NCBI GenBank assembly: GCA_903831085.1
Contig: CAIKWE010000031.1
Location: 1 to 64,000 of the forward strand
Length of the DNA: 64,000 nt
Direction: 5' to 3'
DNA from: an uncultured Verrucomicrobiota bacterium
GTDB taxonomy: Bacteria; Verrucomicrobiota; Kiritimatiellia; Kiritimatiellales; Tichowtungiaceae
Positions 18,139 through 26,652 of the stretch are shown here, piece after piece. The translations under genes and the position numbers were made by a program. Positions within the stretch are counted from its first letter, which is position 1, and the number at the start of each line of letters is the position of its first letter. The notes below the pieces were generated by a model that ran no database searches, was not told where the DNA came from, and saw only the letters and a list, made by a program, of their open reading frames with translations.

Positions 18139-19404
18139 ATGAAGGTGCTGGTGATTGGAAACGGCGGACGGGAACACGCGCTCTGCTGGAAACTGAAAAA
18201 TGATTCGCGCAAGCCGGAGCTTTTCTGCGCCCCCGGTAATGCCGGTACCGCGCAGCTCGGCACCAACCTCGCCCTTTCCGCCACCGACGTCGCCGGAATC
18301 GTCAGCTGGGCAAAAGCCAATCAGCCCGACCTGACCGTGATTGGCCCCGAAGCGCCGCTTTGCGCCGGTCTGGCCGACGCGCTGGAAGCGGAAGGCTTCC
18401 GCGTTTTCGGTCCGCGCAAAGCCGCCGCCGAACTCGAAGGCAGTAAAAAATTCGCCAAGGAAATTATGCAGGCCGCCGGAGTTCCGACCGCCGCCTGCGC
18501 CGTTTTTACCGACGCCGATAAAGCCTGCGCCTATGTCCGCCAGCGCGGCGCGCCGATTGTCATCAAGGCCGACGGCCTCGCCGCCGGTAAAGGCGTAACG
18601 GTTGCCGAAACGATCGAGCAGGCCGAAGAAGCCATCAAAGACGCGCTCGGCGGAGCGTTCGGCGACGCCGGCAGCCGCGTCGTCATCGAAGATTTTCTGG
18701 TCGGCGAAGAAGCGTCCATCCTCGCGCTGATCGACGGCGAACACGTCGTGATGCTCGCCTCGTCACAGGATCACAAGCGGGTGTTCGACGGCGACCAAGG
18801 CCCGAACACCGGCGGCATGGGCGCTTACTCGCCTGCGCCGGTCGCCACCGACGCCGTTCTTGATATCGTCCGCGCCGAAGTGTACGGCCGCACGCTGGCC
18901 GAACTGAAAAAGCGCGGCATCACCTACAAAGGCGTGCTCTACGCCGGGCTGATGATTCATAACGGCCAGCCGAGCGTGGTCGAATTCAACTGCCGCTTCG
19001 GCGATCCCGAAACGCAGGCGGTGCTCGCCCGCTGGGACGGCGACATGATTCCCGCGCTCGAAGCCTGTATTGACGGCACGCTTTCCGAAGATTTGATCCG
19101 CTGGAAAAAAGAGCAGTCCGTCTGCGTCGTCATGGCGGCGGGCGGCTATCCCGGCGACTATAAAAAAGGCGACGAAATTTCCGGCCTCGACGCCGCGGCG
19201 GAACACGCCGTCGTTTTCCACGCCGGCACCGCGCTCAAGGACGGCAAGGTCGTCACCGGCGGCGGGCGCGTTCTCGGCGTCACCGGAATCGGCAAGGATC
19301 TGCGCTCCGCCGTGGATAATGCCTACGCCGCCGTGAAAAAAATCTCGTGGAACGGCGCTTTTTACCGCAAAGATATCGCTCACCGTGAACTGAAGAGGAG
19401 CTGA
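18139..19404 (+). CDS. purD: Phosphoribosylamine-glycine ligase
   Basis: ATP-dependent ligation of glycine to phosphoribosylamine in purine synthesis. 421 residues, normal length. N-terminal MKVLVIGNGGREHALCWKL, GPEAPLCAGLADALEAEG, ATP-grasp region VIKADGLAAGKGVTVAE, signature RFGDPETQAVL, and C-terminal GGGRVLGVTGIG. I use ATG 18139, which aligns with the family N-terminus. It is followed 2 bp later by purE, so the two are one operon. Confidence 0.96.
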   Translation: MKVLVIGNGGREHALCWKLKNDSRKPELFCAPGNAGTAQLGTNLALSATDVAGIVSWAKANQPDLTVIGPEAPLCAGLADALEAEGFRVFGPRKAAAELEGSKKFAKEIMQAAGVPTAACAVFTDADKACAYVRQRGAPIVIKADGLAAGKGVTVAETIEQAEEAIKDALGGAFGDAGSRVVIEDFLVGEEASILALIDGEHVVMLASSQDHKRVFDGDQGPNTGGMGAYSPAPVATDAVLDIVRAEVYGRTLAELKKRGITYKGVLYAGLMIHNGQPSVVEFNCRFGDPETQAVLARWDGDMIPALEACIDGTLSEDLIRWKKEQSVCVVMAAGGYPGDYKKGDEISGLDAAAEHAVVFHAGTALKDGKVVTGGGRVLGVTGIGKDLRSAVDNAYAAVKKISWNGAFYRKDIAHRELKRS

Positions 19405-19406
19405 CT

Positions 19407-19913
19407 ATGGCTAAACCGCAAGTTGCAATCGTGATGGGAAGTTCCAGTGATTGGAAAACCGTCGAGAGCTGTTTCCAAACCTTGGAAGAATTCGGCATTA
19501 AAGCCGAAGTGAAAGTGATGTCGGCTCACCGCACACCGCACGAGGCGTGCGAGTTCGCCGAGAACGCCGCCAAGAACGGATTCAAAGTGATCATCGGTGC
19601 GGCGGGCGGCGCGGCGCATCTCGCCGGAGTTCTCGCCGGGCACACGATTCTTCCAGTGATTGGAATTCCGATGCCGGGCTGGGCGCTCGACGGAATGGAT
19701 TCGCTCCTTTCGACCGTGCAAATGCCGAAAGGCGTTCCGGTCGCGACGGTCGCGATCGGCAAAGCAGGCGCAATCAATGCCGCGATTCTCGCCGTGCAGA
19801 TGCTGGCGCTTTCCGACGCCGGACTCAAACGCAAGCTGGTGGCCTACAAAGCCAAAATGCGCAAAGAGGTGCTCAAGTCCAATGCCGATTTGCAGAAGCA
19901 GATCAATGGCTGA
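19407..19913 (+). CDS. purE: N5-carboxyaminoimidazole ribonucleotide mutase
   Basis: 168 residues. Signatures of class I PurE: VAIVMGSSSDWKTVE, SAHRTPHEACEFA, GAAGGAAHLAGVLAGHT, LPVIGIPMPGWALDGMDSLLSTVQMP, PVATVAIGKAGAINAAILA. It follows purD by 2 bp and overlaps tsaC by 8 bp. Three copies of the 15-bp palindrome fall in this gene, read in all three frames (SSDWK, FQTLE, LPVIG). The SDW and LPVIG ones coincide with residues that PurE conserves anyway. Confidence 0.96.
   Translation: MAKPQVAIVMGSSSDWKTVESCFQTLEEFGIKAEVKVMSAHRTPHEACEFAENAAKNGFKVIIGAAGGAAHLAGVLAGHTILPVIGIPMPGWALDGMDSLLSTVQMPKGVPVATVAIGKAGAINAAILAVQMLALSDAGLKRKLVAYKAKMRKEVLKSNADLQKQING
19442..19487. repeat. Pair of palindromes, 31 bp apart, in purE
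   Basis: TTCCAG-TGA-TTGGAA at 19442 and perfect TTCCAA-ACC-TTGGAA at 19473. Confidence 0.75.
19651..19665. repeat. TTCCAG-N3-TTGGAA copy in purE
   Basis: TTCCAG-TGA-TTGGAA, read as L-P-V-I-G; may partly reflect conserved protein sequence. Confidence 0.55.
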
Positions 19914-20499
19914 AATCGTCCAGATCAACGCCGACAGGCCCGAGCCGGAAATCATCCGCCGGGCCTGTATGCTTTTGGAGGCGGGCGAACTGGTGGTGGT
20001 GCCGACCGAAACGGTATACGGCATCGCCTGCGATCCGGCGCATCTCGAAAAACTCTACGCCGCCAAGGAGCGCGACCGCGGCAAGCCCGTCGCCTGGCTG
20101 GCCGCCAGCCTTGAACAGGTCAAAGCGCTCGGCGCAAACTTTGGAAAACACGGCCGCGCGCTGGCCGAAAAATACTGGCCCGGCCCGCTGACGCTGGTGC
20201 TCAGTATACCTGCCGGGCCGACCGGCTTCCGCGTTCCGGCACACGAGGTGCCGCTGGCGCTGGCCCGCGCTTTTGGAAAACCCATCGCTTTGACCAGCGC
20301 CAATAAGAGCGGCGGCGCGGATGCCGTTTCCGCTCAGGAAGCCTTCCAGACTCTGGAAAACCATGTCGCCCTCTTCCTCGATGCGCTTCCAAGCGTCGGA
20401 AAAAAACCGAGCACGGTTGTCCAATGTCTGGAAACAGAAATCAAAATCCTGCGTGAAGGAGCGGTTTCCAGAGAAGAAATTGAACAGGTGGTCGCATGA
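19906..20499 (+). CDS. tsaC: L-threonylcarbamoyladenylate synthase (Sua5/YrdC/YwlC)
   Basis: Makes threonylcarbamoyl-AMP for the t6A37 tRNA modification. 197 residues from ATG 19906 (MAEIVQINADRPEPE), overlapping the purE stop by 8 bp. Motifs: VVPTETVYGIACD, KERDRGKPVAWL, KYWPGPLTLVLSIP, ALTSANKSGG, and a C-terminal STVVQCLETEIKILREGAVS, the usual end of the YrdC domain. Gene order tsaC-phosphatase-rpiB-glyA matches the ywlC-ywlE-ywlF-glyA region that I know from Bacillus subtilis. Confidence 0.93.
   Translation: MAEIVQINADRPEPEIIRRACMLLEAGELVVVPTETVYGIACDPAHLEKLYAAKERDRGKPVAWLAASLEQVKALGANFGKHGRALAEKYWPGPLTLVLSIPAGPTGFRVPAHEVPLALARAFGKPIALTSANKSGGADAVSAQEAFQTLENHVALFLDALPSVGKKPSTVVQCLETEIKILREGAVSREEIEQVVA
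20344..20433. repeat. Three phased palindromes in tsaC
   Basis: Starts at 20344 (TTCCAG-ACT-CTGGAA), 20387 (TTCCAA-GCG-TCGGAA) and 20419 (GTCCAA-TGT-CTGGAA). Spacings are 43 and 32 bp. Read as FQTLE, LPSVGK and VQCLE. Confidence 0.7.
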
Positions 20500-20954
20500 A
20501 AAAGCTGATTTTTGTCTGTACCGGTAATATCTGCCGCAGCCCGATGGCCGAAGGCCTTTTGAAACACATGCTTGGGCCGGATTATGGCTGGGAGATTTCC
20601 TCGGCCGGCGTCTGTGCCGCAACCGGAGCCCCGGCCAGCCCGAATGCGGTCGAAGCGCTCCGGGAACAAGGCATTAAAATTTCCGACCATCGTTCACGCT
20701 ACCTGACGCCGGAGCTGATTAAAGAGGCCGATCTGCTGGTCGTCATGACCGGCGGGCACCGCGACGCGATCTTAGCCATGGCCCCCGAAAGCGCGGGTAA
20801 AGTTTTCTTGCTAAAATCGTTCGGAATCCCACAATCAACGACTGATATTTACGACCCGTTTGGGGAGGCGCTGGATGTTTACCGCCGCGTGCGTGACGAA
20901 ATTGACGCCGCCTTACCCGACCTGATTCTTTATATGATGGAAAAGAGGAGCTGA
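20496..20954 (+). CDS. Low-molecular-weight protein phosphatase
   Basis: 152 residues. The P-loop [14 protein letters not shown] is the Cys-x5-Arg-Ser active site (Cys about 8), and the general acid Asp is in DIYDPFG. It overlaps tsaC as ATGA. The B. subtilis neighbour YwlE is a protein-arginine phosphatase with Thr after CTGN; here that position is Ile (CTGNI), the residue found in tyrosine phosphatases. So tyrosine phosphatase activity is more likely despite the ywlE-like position. No McsB kinase is visible in the window. Confidence 0.88.
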   Translation: MKKLIFVCTGNICRSPMAEGLLKHMLGPDYGWEISSAGVCAATGAPASPNAVEALREQGIKISDHRSRYLTPELIKEADLLVVMTGGHRDAILAMAPESAGKVFLLKSFGIPQSTTDIYDPFGEALDVYRRVRDEIDAALPDLILYMMEKRS

Positions 20955-20955
20955 C

Positions 20956-22638
20956 ATGAAGATCATTATCGGTGCCGACCACGGCGGTGTTGAACTGAAG
21001 GCAAAGTTTGTAAAAATTCTGAAGACAAAAGGCTTTGAAGTTGAAGATGTTGGAACCAACTCCGCCGAATCGGTTGATTATCCCGATTATGCCGCCGAGG
21101 TCGCCCGCCGGATTTCCGAAGACGAAGCCGACCAGGGAATCCTGATCTGCAACACCGGTATCGGCATGAGCATCACGGCCAATAAATTTCCGCGGGTGCG
21201 CGCCGCCGTCTGCTGCACACCGGAAATGGCCAAGCTGACCCGCATCCATAATGCATCCAACGTGCTTTGTCTCGGCGGCCAGATACTGGAGGAGAAAACC
21301 GCAGTCGCCATTCTCGACGCATGGCTGACCAACCAGCCGGAGCCCGGCGGACGGCACGAACGCCGCGTTAATAAAATCAACGCTTTCGGAAAAAGCACCA
21401 GCGATGCCATCGCGCTCTACGAATCCGATCCGGCCATGTACAAAATTCTGCGCGACGAAAACGTCCGCCAGAAAAACAACATTGAGCTGATCGCCTCGGA
21501 AAATATTGTCAGTCAGGCCGTGCGCGAAGCGCAGGGCTCACGCCTGACTAACAAGTACGCCGAAGGTTATCCGGGCAAGCGCTGGTACAACGGCTGTGAA
21601 TGCGTGGACGAAGCCGAGCGGCTCGCTATCGACCGCGCCAAAGAAATGTTCGGTGCCGAGCACGTTAACGTCCAGCCGCACTGCGGAAGCAGCGCCAACA
21701 TGGCGGTTTACTATGCCGTGCTCCAGCCGGGCGACACCATTCTCGCCATGAGTCTCGCCGAAGGCGGACACCTGACCCACGGCCATCCGATGAATTTTTC
21801 GGGCCGCTTCTTTAAGATTGTCCCCTACGGCGTCCGCAAAGACAACGAGCAGATCGACTACGACGAGCTTCAGCGCCTCGCCGAAGAACACAAGCCGCGT
21901 ATGCTGGTCGCCGGAGCCAGCGCTTATTCGCGCATCATCGATTTTAAACGGATGCGTAAAATCGCTGACGCGGTCGGCGCCTACTTCATGGTCGATATGG
22001 CGCACATCGCCGGTCTCGTCGCGACGGGCTGTCACCCGAGCCCGATACCGGATGCCGATTTTGTGACCACCACCACGCATAAAACGTTGCGCGGCCCGCG
22101 CGGCGGCATGATCCTCTGCAAAGAAAAATTCGCGGCGGATATTGATAAGCAGGTGTTCCCCGGCATTCAGGGCGGCCCGCTCATGCACGTGATCGCCGCC
22201 AAAGCGGTCGCCTTCGGCGAAGCGCTGACGCCGGAATTTAAAATCTACCAGCAGCAGGTTGTTAAAAACGCCAAGGCGCTGGCCGAAGCGATGCAGGCTA
22301 ACGGATTCCGTCTGGTCGCCGGCGGAACAGACAACCACCTGATTCTGGTGGATGTCGGCGCAAACGGCTTCACCGGCAAGGATGTTGCCAATGCGCTGGA
22401 TAAGGCTTCGATCACGGCCAATAAAAACGGCATCCCTTTCGATCAGAAGAGTCCGTTCGTCACCTCCGGCGTGCGGCTTGGAACCCCGGCGGTCACCACG
22501 CGCGGCATGAAGGAAAAGGATATGGTGCAAATCGCCGACTTCTTCAAGGCCGTCACAGACAACATCAGCGATGAAAAGAAGCTGGCGGAAATCCGCACAG
22601 AAGTGATTGCCTTCTCGAACCGCTTCCCTCTGCTGTAA
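20956..22638 (+). CDS. rpiB-glyA: Fusion: ribose-5-phosphate isomerase B + serine hydroxymethyltransferase
   Basis: One 560-residue reading frame. Residues 1-140 are Rpi[32 protein letters not shown], and the catalytic [20 protein letters not shown] with ARIHNASN-like [15 protein letters not shown] short linker ([17 protein letters not shown]) follows. Residues ~150-560 are complete Gly[40 protein letters not shown], and the PLP lysine in [14 protein letters not shown]. In B. subtilis these are neighbouring genes, so fusion by loss of the stop is the simple explanation. The two reactions (pentose isomerisation; serine to glycine with methylene-THF) are independent. Confidence 0.95.
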   Translation: MKIIIGADHGGVELKAKFVKILKTKGFEVEDVGTNSAESVDYPDYAAEVARRISEDEADQGILICNTGIGMSITANKFPRVRAAVCCTPEMAKLTRIHNASNVLCLGGQILEEKTAVAILDAWLTNQPEPGGRHERRVNKINAFGKSTSDAIALYESDPAMYKILRDENVRQKNNIELIASENIVSQAVREAQGSRLTNKYAEGYPGKRWYNGCECVDEAERLAIDRAKEMFGAEHVNVQPHCGSSANMAVYYAVLQPGDTILAMSLAEGGHLTHGHPMNFSGRFFKIVPYGVRKDNEQIDYDELQRLAEEHKPRMLVAGASAYSRIIDFKRMRKIADAVGAYFMVDMAHIAGLVATGCHPSPIPDADFVTTTTHKTLRGPRGGMILCKEKFAADIDKQVFPGIQGGPLMHVIAAKAVAFGEALTPEFKIYQQQVVKNAKALAEAMQANGFRLVAGGTDNHLILVDVGANGFTGKDVANALDKASITANKNGIPFDQKSPFVTSGVRLGTPAVTTRGMKEKDMVQIADFFKAVTDNISDEKKLAEIRTEVIAFSNRFPLL

Positions 22639-22641
22639 AGC

Positions 22642-23058
22642 TTACTTGAGATAAGAAGAAAGCGTGGCGGGCTCGCCGGCAAGGGAGAGCGGCGACGAGA
22701 TACCCGGAATGGATGCGGCCTTCAGCTGGTTGGTATCCACCGAAGCCATCATTTCATCGTCCGGCATTTTGACCACCGCCATCGAACCGACCGACGCGGC
22801 CGGCAAGGGGCGTTCGAGCAGGTGCAGTCCGAGGAAAAGCACAAAGAGTGCCGCGACGCCATAACGCGGCTGGGCGAACATCCATGCGAAGCTCTTATCG
22901 GGAAACAGCGTCTGGACGTTGCTGGTTGAGCGAACGGTGCGCATCGTGTTCTGAATGTTTTTTTCAGCACGAAGCGCATCCGGATGCTCGTAGGCCTTGA
23001 GCGCCAGCAGGCCGGCGATATCCAGCTCCGAGGTCTTTACTTTTTTGTTTTTGCTCAT
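22642..23058 (-). CDS. Putative anti-sigma factor, single-pass membrane protein
   Basis: 138 residues. Soluble N-terminus (MSKNKKVKTSELDIAGLLALKAYEHPD) of about 65 residues, a membrane segment (YGVAALFVLFLGLHLL) at about 68-84, and a 50-residue exported tail. No recognised zinc anti-sigma motif. It overlaps the sigma gene as ATGA; that coupling and the topology are the basis for calling it the cognate anti-sigma factor. The role is inferred. Confidence 0.65.
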   Translation of the reverse strand: MSKNKKVKTSELDIAGLLALKAYEHPDALRAEKNIQNTMRTVRSTSNVQTLFPDKSFAWMFAQPRYGVAALFVLFLGLHLLERPLPAASVGSMAVVKMPDDEMMASVDTNQLKAASIPGISSPLSLAGEPATLSSYLK

Positions 23059-23660
23059 TTTACAAACTCCGCCAGTTCTGCCTGCAGCTGTTTATGCGCA
23101 TAAAACAGGCGCGATCTCACGGTTCCCTCCGAACAGCGCATCACTTTGGCGATTTCTCCGTGGGGCATCCCCTGCACATCGTACATTGTGACTACTGCTC
23201 TGTGCTTCTCGGACAGCTTCAGTAGGGCCCCGTTCATTTTTTCCTGAAATTCTCCGAGGCTTATTTTTCGCAAAACTGACCCTTTGCTGGAGAATTCGCG
23301 GTAGGATTCGGCGGTTTTGATGTCCGGATCGAATTCGTCGAAGGCGACGGTCTGCCGGCGGTTGCGCCGTTTACGGAAATTGATCGTGCGGTTCAGAGCG
23401 ATGCGGTAGATCCAGGTATAAAACCCCGACTGTTCGCGGAAATGGCCGAGCGCCTTCCAGGCTTTGACAAAAACCTCCTGCGCCAGATCTTCGGCGTCCT
23501 CGCGGTTGCTGGTCATGCTGTAAACCAGCCCGTAGATTTTACCGTGATAGCGCCGGACCAGCTCTTCGTAAGCGGCGGTATCACCAGCCTGCGAACGGTG
23601 AACCAAATCGAGGTCATCCGGCCCTTCGGGGCGCTGATCGGTTTTGGGAATTTCGCTCAT
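23055..23660 (-). CDS. ECF-type RNA polymerase sigma factor
   Basis: 201 residues. Region 2: AYEELVRRYHGKIYGLVYSMTSNREDAEDLAQEVFVKAWKAL; region 4: HRAVVTMYDVQGMPHGEIAKVMRCSEGTVRSRLFYAHKQL. I take ATG 23660 (MSEIPKTDQRPEG); the track begins at TTG 23669. The right half of a palindrome (TTGGAA) lies directly before this ATG and may double as a Shine-Dalgarno. Its regulon is unknown. Confidence 0.92.
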   Translation of the reverse strand: MSEIPKTDQRPEGPDDLDLVHRSQAGDTAAYEELVRRYHGKIYGLVYSMTSNREDAEDLAQEVFVKAWKALGHFREQSGFYTWIYRIALNRTINFRKRRNRRQTVAFDEFDPDIKTAESYREFSSKGSVLRKISLGEFQEKMNGALLKLSEKHRAVVTMYDVQGMPHGEIAKVMRCSEGTVRSRLFYAHKQLQAELAEFVK

Positions 23661-23663
23661 TTT

Positions 23664-23709
23664 TTCCAATGCTTGGAACTGCTTATAACCGTTTTTCCAA
23701 CTCTTGGAA
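23664..23709. repeat. Pair of perfect palindromes, 31 bp apart, upstream of the sigma gene
   Basis: TTCCAA-TGC-TTGGAA at 23664 and TTCCAA-CTC-TTGGAA at 23695. They lie between the sigma-factor ATG and the ppdK terminator, so in the sigma promoter/leader. Confidence 0.88.
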
Positions 23710-23713
23710 AAAG

Positions 23714-23746
23714 AAAAGCGCCCCGAAAAATTCCGGGGCGCTTTTT
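23714..23746 (-). terminator. Terminator after ppdK (nearly symmetric, could work both ways)
   Basis: AAAAGCGCCCCG ... CGGGGCGCTTTT, 12-bp arms with an 8-nt loop and T-runs on both strands. Confidence 0.88.
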
Positions 23747-23765
23747 GAACTGCTTCCGAGTTCGA

Positions 23766-26519
23766 TTAACCTTGAATGGCGGCCTGCGCGGCGGCCAGAC
23801 GGGCGATCGGTACGCGGAACGGCGAGCAGCTGACGTAGTTCAGTCCGACTTTACAGCAGAACTTCACGCTGGCTGGGTCGCCGCCGTGTTCGCCGCAGAT
23901 CCCGCACTTGAGATCTGGACGGGTCGAGCGGCCTTTTTCCACACCCATCTGCACCAGCTGGCCTACGCCGCGCTGGTCGAGGTGCTGGAACGGGTCGCAC
24001 GGCAGCAGTTTTTCCTGCAGGTAGTCCGGCAGGAAAGAACCGATATCGTCGCGGCTGAAGCCGAAGGTCATCTGCGTCAGGTCGTTGGTGCCGAAGCTGA
24101 AGAATTCAGCCGATTCGGCAATTTCGTCAGCCGTCAGGGCGGCGCGCGGAATTTCGATCATCGTGCCGACCATATATTTCAGCTTCACGCCTTCTTTCTT
24201 GATCACTTCTTCGGCGGTTTCGCGAACGATCTTCACGAGGAAGTCGAGCTCGGCTTTGGCACCGACGAGCGGGATCATGATTTCGGGCAGCACTTTGACT
24301 TTCTTCTTGGCCTTGCCGACTTTGCAGGCGGCGGCGATGATCGCGGTGGTCTGCATGACGCACAGTTCGGGGTAAGTGACCGAGAGGCGGCACCCTCGGT
24401 GTCCGAGCATCGGATTGAATTCGTGCAACTGCTGAACACGGTCAGCAACCTGTTTTGCCGGAACATTCAGACGTTTCGCCATTTCCGCCTGATCTTTGGC
24501 GGTGTGCGGAACGAATTCATGCAGCGGCGGGTCGAGCAGGCGAACGGTAACGGGCAGGCCGTCCATCGCCTTGAAGATACCTTCGAAGTCCTTCTGCTGC
24601 AGCTTGAGCAGTTTGGCGAGAGCTTTCTTGCGGCCCGCTTCGTTATCGGCAATGATGAACTCGCGGATCGCCCAGATGCGGTCGCCTTCGAAGAACATAT
24701 GCTCGGTGCGGCAGAGGCCGATCCCTTCGGCGCCGAACTCGCGGGCGTTCTGAGCGTCTTTAGGTGTGTCGGCATTGGTGCGCACGTTGATCTTGCGGTT
24801 GGCGTCCGACCACTGCGAAATCTGTTCGTACATTTTGTAGATCGGGTGTTTCTTGGCGGCGGCGTTATTGTCCACCACGCCGGAAACCACCGGACTCGAC
24901 TGCGTCGGGATCTGGCCTTCGTAGACCATACCGGTTGAGCCGTTGAGGCTGATGAAATCGCCGGCCTTGTAGGCTTTCTTGCCGACGGTGACGGTGCGTT
25001 TCTTGTAGTCGATCTGAAGTGCGCCTGCGCCGCAGATACAGCACTTGCCCCAGCCGCGTGCCACAACCGCCGCGTGGGAAGTCATGCCGCCGGTGGAGGT
25101 GAGCACGCCCTGCGCCGCCCACATGCCGCCCACATCTTCGGGGCTGGTTTCGTGGCGGACGAGAATGACTTTCGCTTTCGGATCTTTCGCCACGGCCGCT
25201 TCGGCTTCTTTGGCGTCAAACACGATTTTACCAACGGCCGCACCGGGCCCTGCGGGCATCGCGGTCGTGATCAGTTTGGCTTTCTTTTCCGCCGCGATAT
25301 CAAAGATCGGGAACAGCAACTGTTCGAGGTCTTCGCCGGAAACGGTCATCAGCGCTTCTTTTGATGTCAGAATCTTGGGCAGCGCCTTGCCGGTGAACAC
25401 ATCTTTGCCGAGCGTCATTTCAACGGCCCAGCGGACGCCTGCCAGACCGGTGCGCTTGGCGTTGCGGGTCTGGAGCATCCAGAGTTTGCCTTCCTGCACC
25501 GTGAATTCCACGTCCTGCGGATATTTATAGTGCTTCTCAAGGCGGTCCATGATCTTGAGCAGATCGGTGTGCGCCTTTTTCCAAACCGGTGATTTTTCTT
25601 TCGGCATGTCGTCGATATTCTTCGGTGTGCGGATACCGGCCACGACGTCTTCGCCCTGTGCATTGACGAGGTATTCGCCCATCGGCTTACTGTCGCCCGT
25701 TCCGCCGTCGCGGGTGAACGCCACGCCGGTACCGGATTCGTCGCCCATGTTGCCGAACACCATCGCCTGAACGTTGACGGCCGTGCCGAGCAGGCCGGTC
25801 ACCTTGTTAATCTGGCGGTATTTTTCGGCGCGCTCAGAGTTCCACGAACCGAATACGGCCTTAATGGAGAGATGGAGCTGCTCCATCGGATCCTGCGGGA
25901 ACGGTTTTTTGACGTGCGTCTGATAGACCTTCTTATAGATGTCGACCAGCTCTTTGAGCTGTTCGGCGGTCAGGTCGGTGTCTTCTTTGGCTTTATATTT
26001 TTTCTTCAGCTTTTCGATTTCGACTTCGAAGTGGTGGTGTTCGAGGTCGGTATAGGGGCCCATCACGACGTCACCGAACATGTCGATGAAGCGGCGGTAG
26101 CAGTCCCATGCGGTGCGCTCATTGCCGGTCTGCTTGATGAAGCCGAGAACCGACTTGTCGTTCAGGCCGAGGTTAAGAACAGTGTCCATCATGCCGGGCA
26201 TCGAGATCGCCGCGCCGGAACGGACGGAAACGAGCAGCGGATCGGTCGCATCGCCGAGCTTTTTGCCCATCAGTTTTTCGAACTTGCTGAGGGTTTTCTT
26301 GAGCTGTTCTTCCATGCCTTCGGGATATTTGCCGCCGCTCTTGCTGTAGCAGGCGCATGCTTCGGTTGAAATGGTGAGGCCGGGCGGAACCGGGAGGCCC
26401 GCATTTGCCATCTCCGCAAGGTTGGCTCCCTTGCCGCCGAGAATAGCCTTCATCGTTTTGTCGCCTTCGGTATGCTCTTTACCGAATCCGTAAAAGTACA
26501 CGTACTGTTTTGTTGCCAT
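23766..26519 (-). CDS. ppdK: Pyruvate, phosphate dikinase
   Basis: Interconverts pyruvate + ATP + Pi with PEP + AMP + PPi. 917 residues from ATG 26519 (MATKQYVYFYGFGKEH), with AGGAGAAAC upstream. N-terminal ATP-grasp: LGGKGANLAEMANAGLPVPPG and DSGTGVAFTRDGGTG region; swivelling phosphohistidine domain GGMTSHAAVVARGWGKCCICG (catalytic His); C-terminal PEP domain RLLDPPLHEFVPH, GHRGCRLSVTYPEL and the catalytic Cys in KCGICGEHGGDP. Consistent with pyrophosphate-linked glycolysis/gluconeogenesis of anaerobes. Followed by its own terminator. Confidence 0.97.
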   Translation of the reverse strand: MATKQYVYFYGFGKEHTEGDKTMKAILGGKGANLAEMANAGLPVPPGLTISTEACACYSKSGGKYPEGMEEQLKKTLSKFEKLMGKKLGDATDPLLVSVRSGAAISMPGMMDTVLNLGLNDKSVLGFIKQTGNERTAWDCYRRFIDMFGDVVMGPYTDLEHHHFEVEIEKLKKKYKAKEDTDLTAEQLKELVDIYKKVYQTHVKKPFPQDPMEQLHLSIKAVFGSWNSERAEKYRQINKVTGLLGTAVNVQAMVFGNMGDESGTGVAFTRDGGTGDSKPMGEYLVNAQGEDVVAGIRTPKNIDDMPKEKSPVWKKAHTDLLKIMDRLEKHYKYPQDVEFTVQEGKLWMLQTRNAKRTGLAGVRWAVEMTLGKDVFTGKALPKILTSKEALMTVSGEDLEQLLFPIFDIAAEKKAKLITTAMPAGPGAAVGKIVFDAKEAEAAVAKDPKAKVILVRHETSPEDVGGMWAAQGVLTSTGGMTSHAAVVARGWGKCCICGAGALQIDYKKRTVTVGKKAYKAGDFISLNGSTGMVYEGQIPTQSSPVVSGVVDNNAAAKKHPIYKMYEQISQWSDANRKINVRTNADTPKDAQNAREFGAEGIGLCRTEHMFFEGDRIWAIREFIIADNEAGRKKALAKLLKLQQKDFEGIFKAMDGLPVTVRLLDPPLHEFVPHTAKDQAEMAKRLNVPAKQVADRVQQLHEFNPMLGHRGCRLSVTYPELCVMQTTAIIAAACKVGKAKKKVKVLPEIMIPLVGAKAELDFLVKIVRETAEEVIKKEGVKLKYMVGTMIEIPRAALTADEIAESAEFFSFGTNDLTQMTFGFSRDDIGSFLPDYLQEKLLPCDPFQHLDQRGVGQLVQMGVEKGRSTRPDLKCGICGEHGGDPASVKFCCKVGLNYVSCSPFRVPIARLAAAQAAIQG

Positions 26520-26652
26520 CGGGTTTCTCCTGTTAGTTTTCGTTTTGCTCAACCTGTCGGTCTGCAAAAACCTTATTTTTCAAAAAAAGACGGGCCATGC
26601 TAGCAGAGCGCACGGGGGTGTCAAGGCGGGTTTCGGCCTCGATACGCTGGCT

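Noticed and set aside
23442-24938. 498-residue plus-strand ORF over ppdK and the sigma gene
   Set aside because: Crosses two real genes and a terminator; no recognisable domain.
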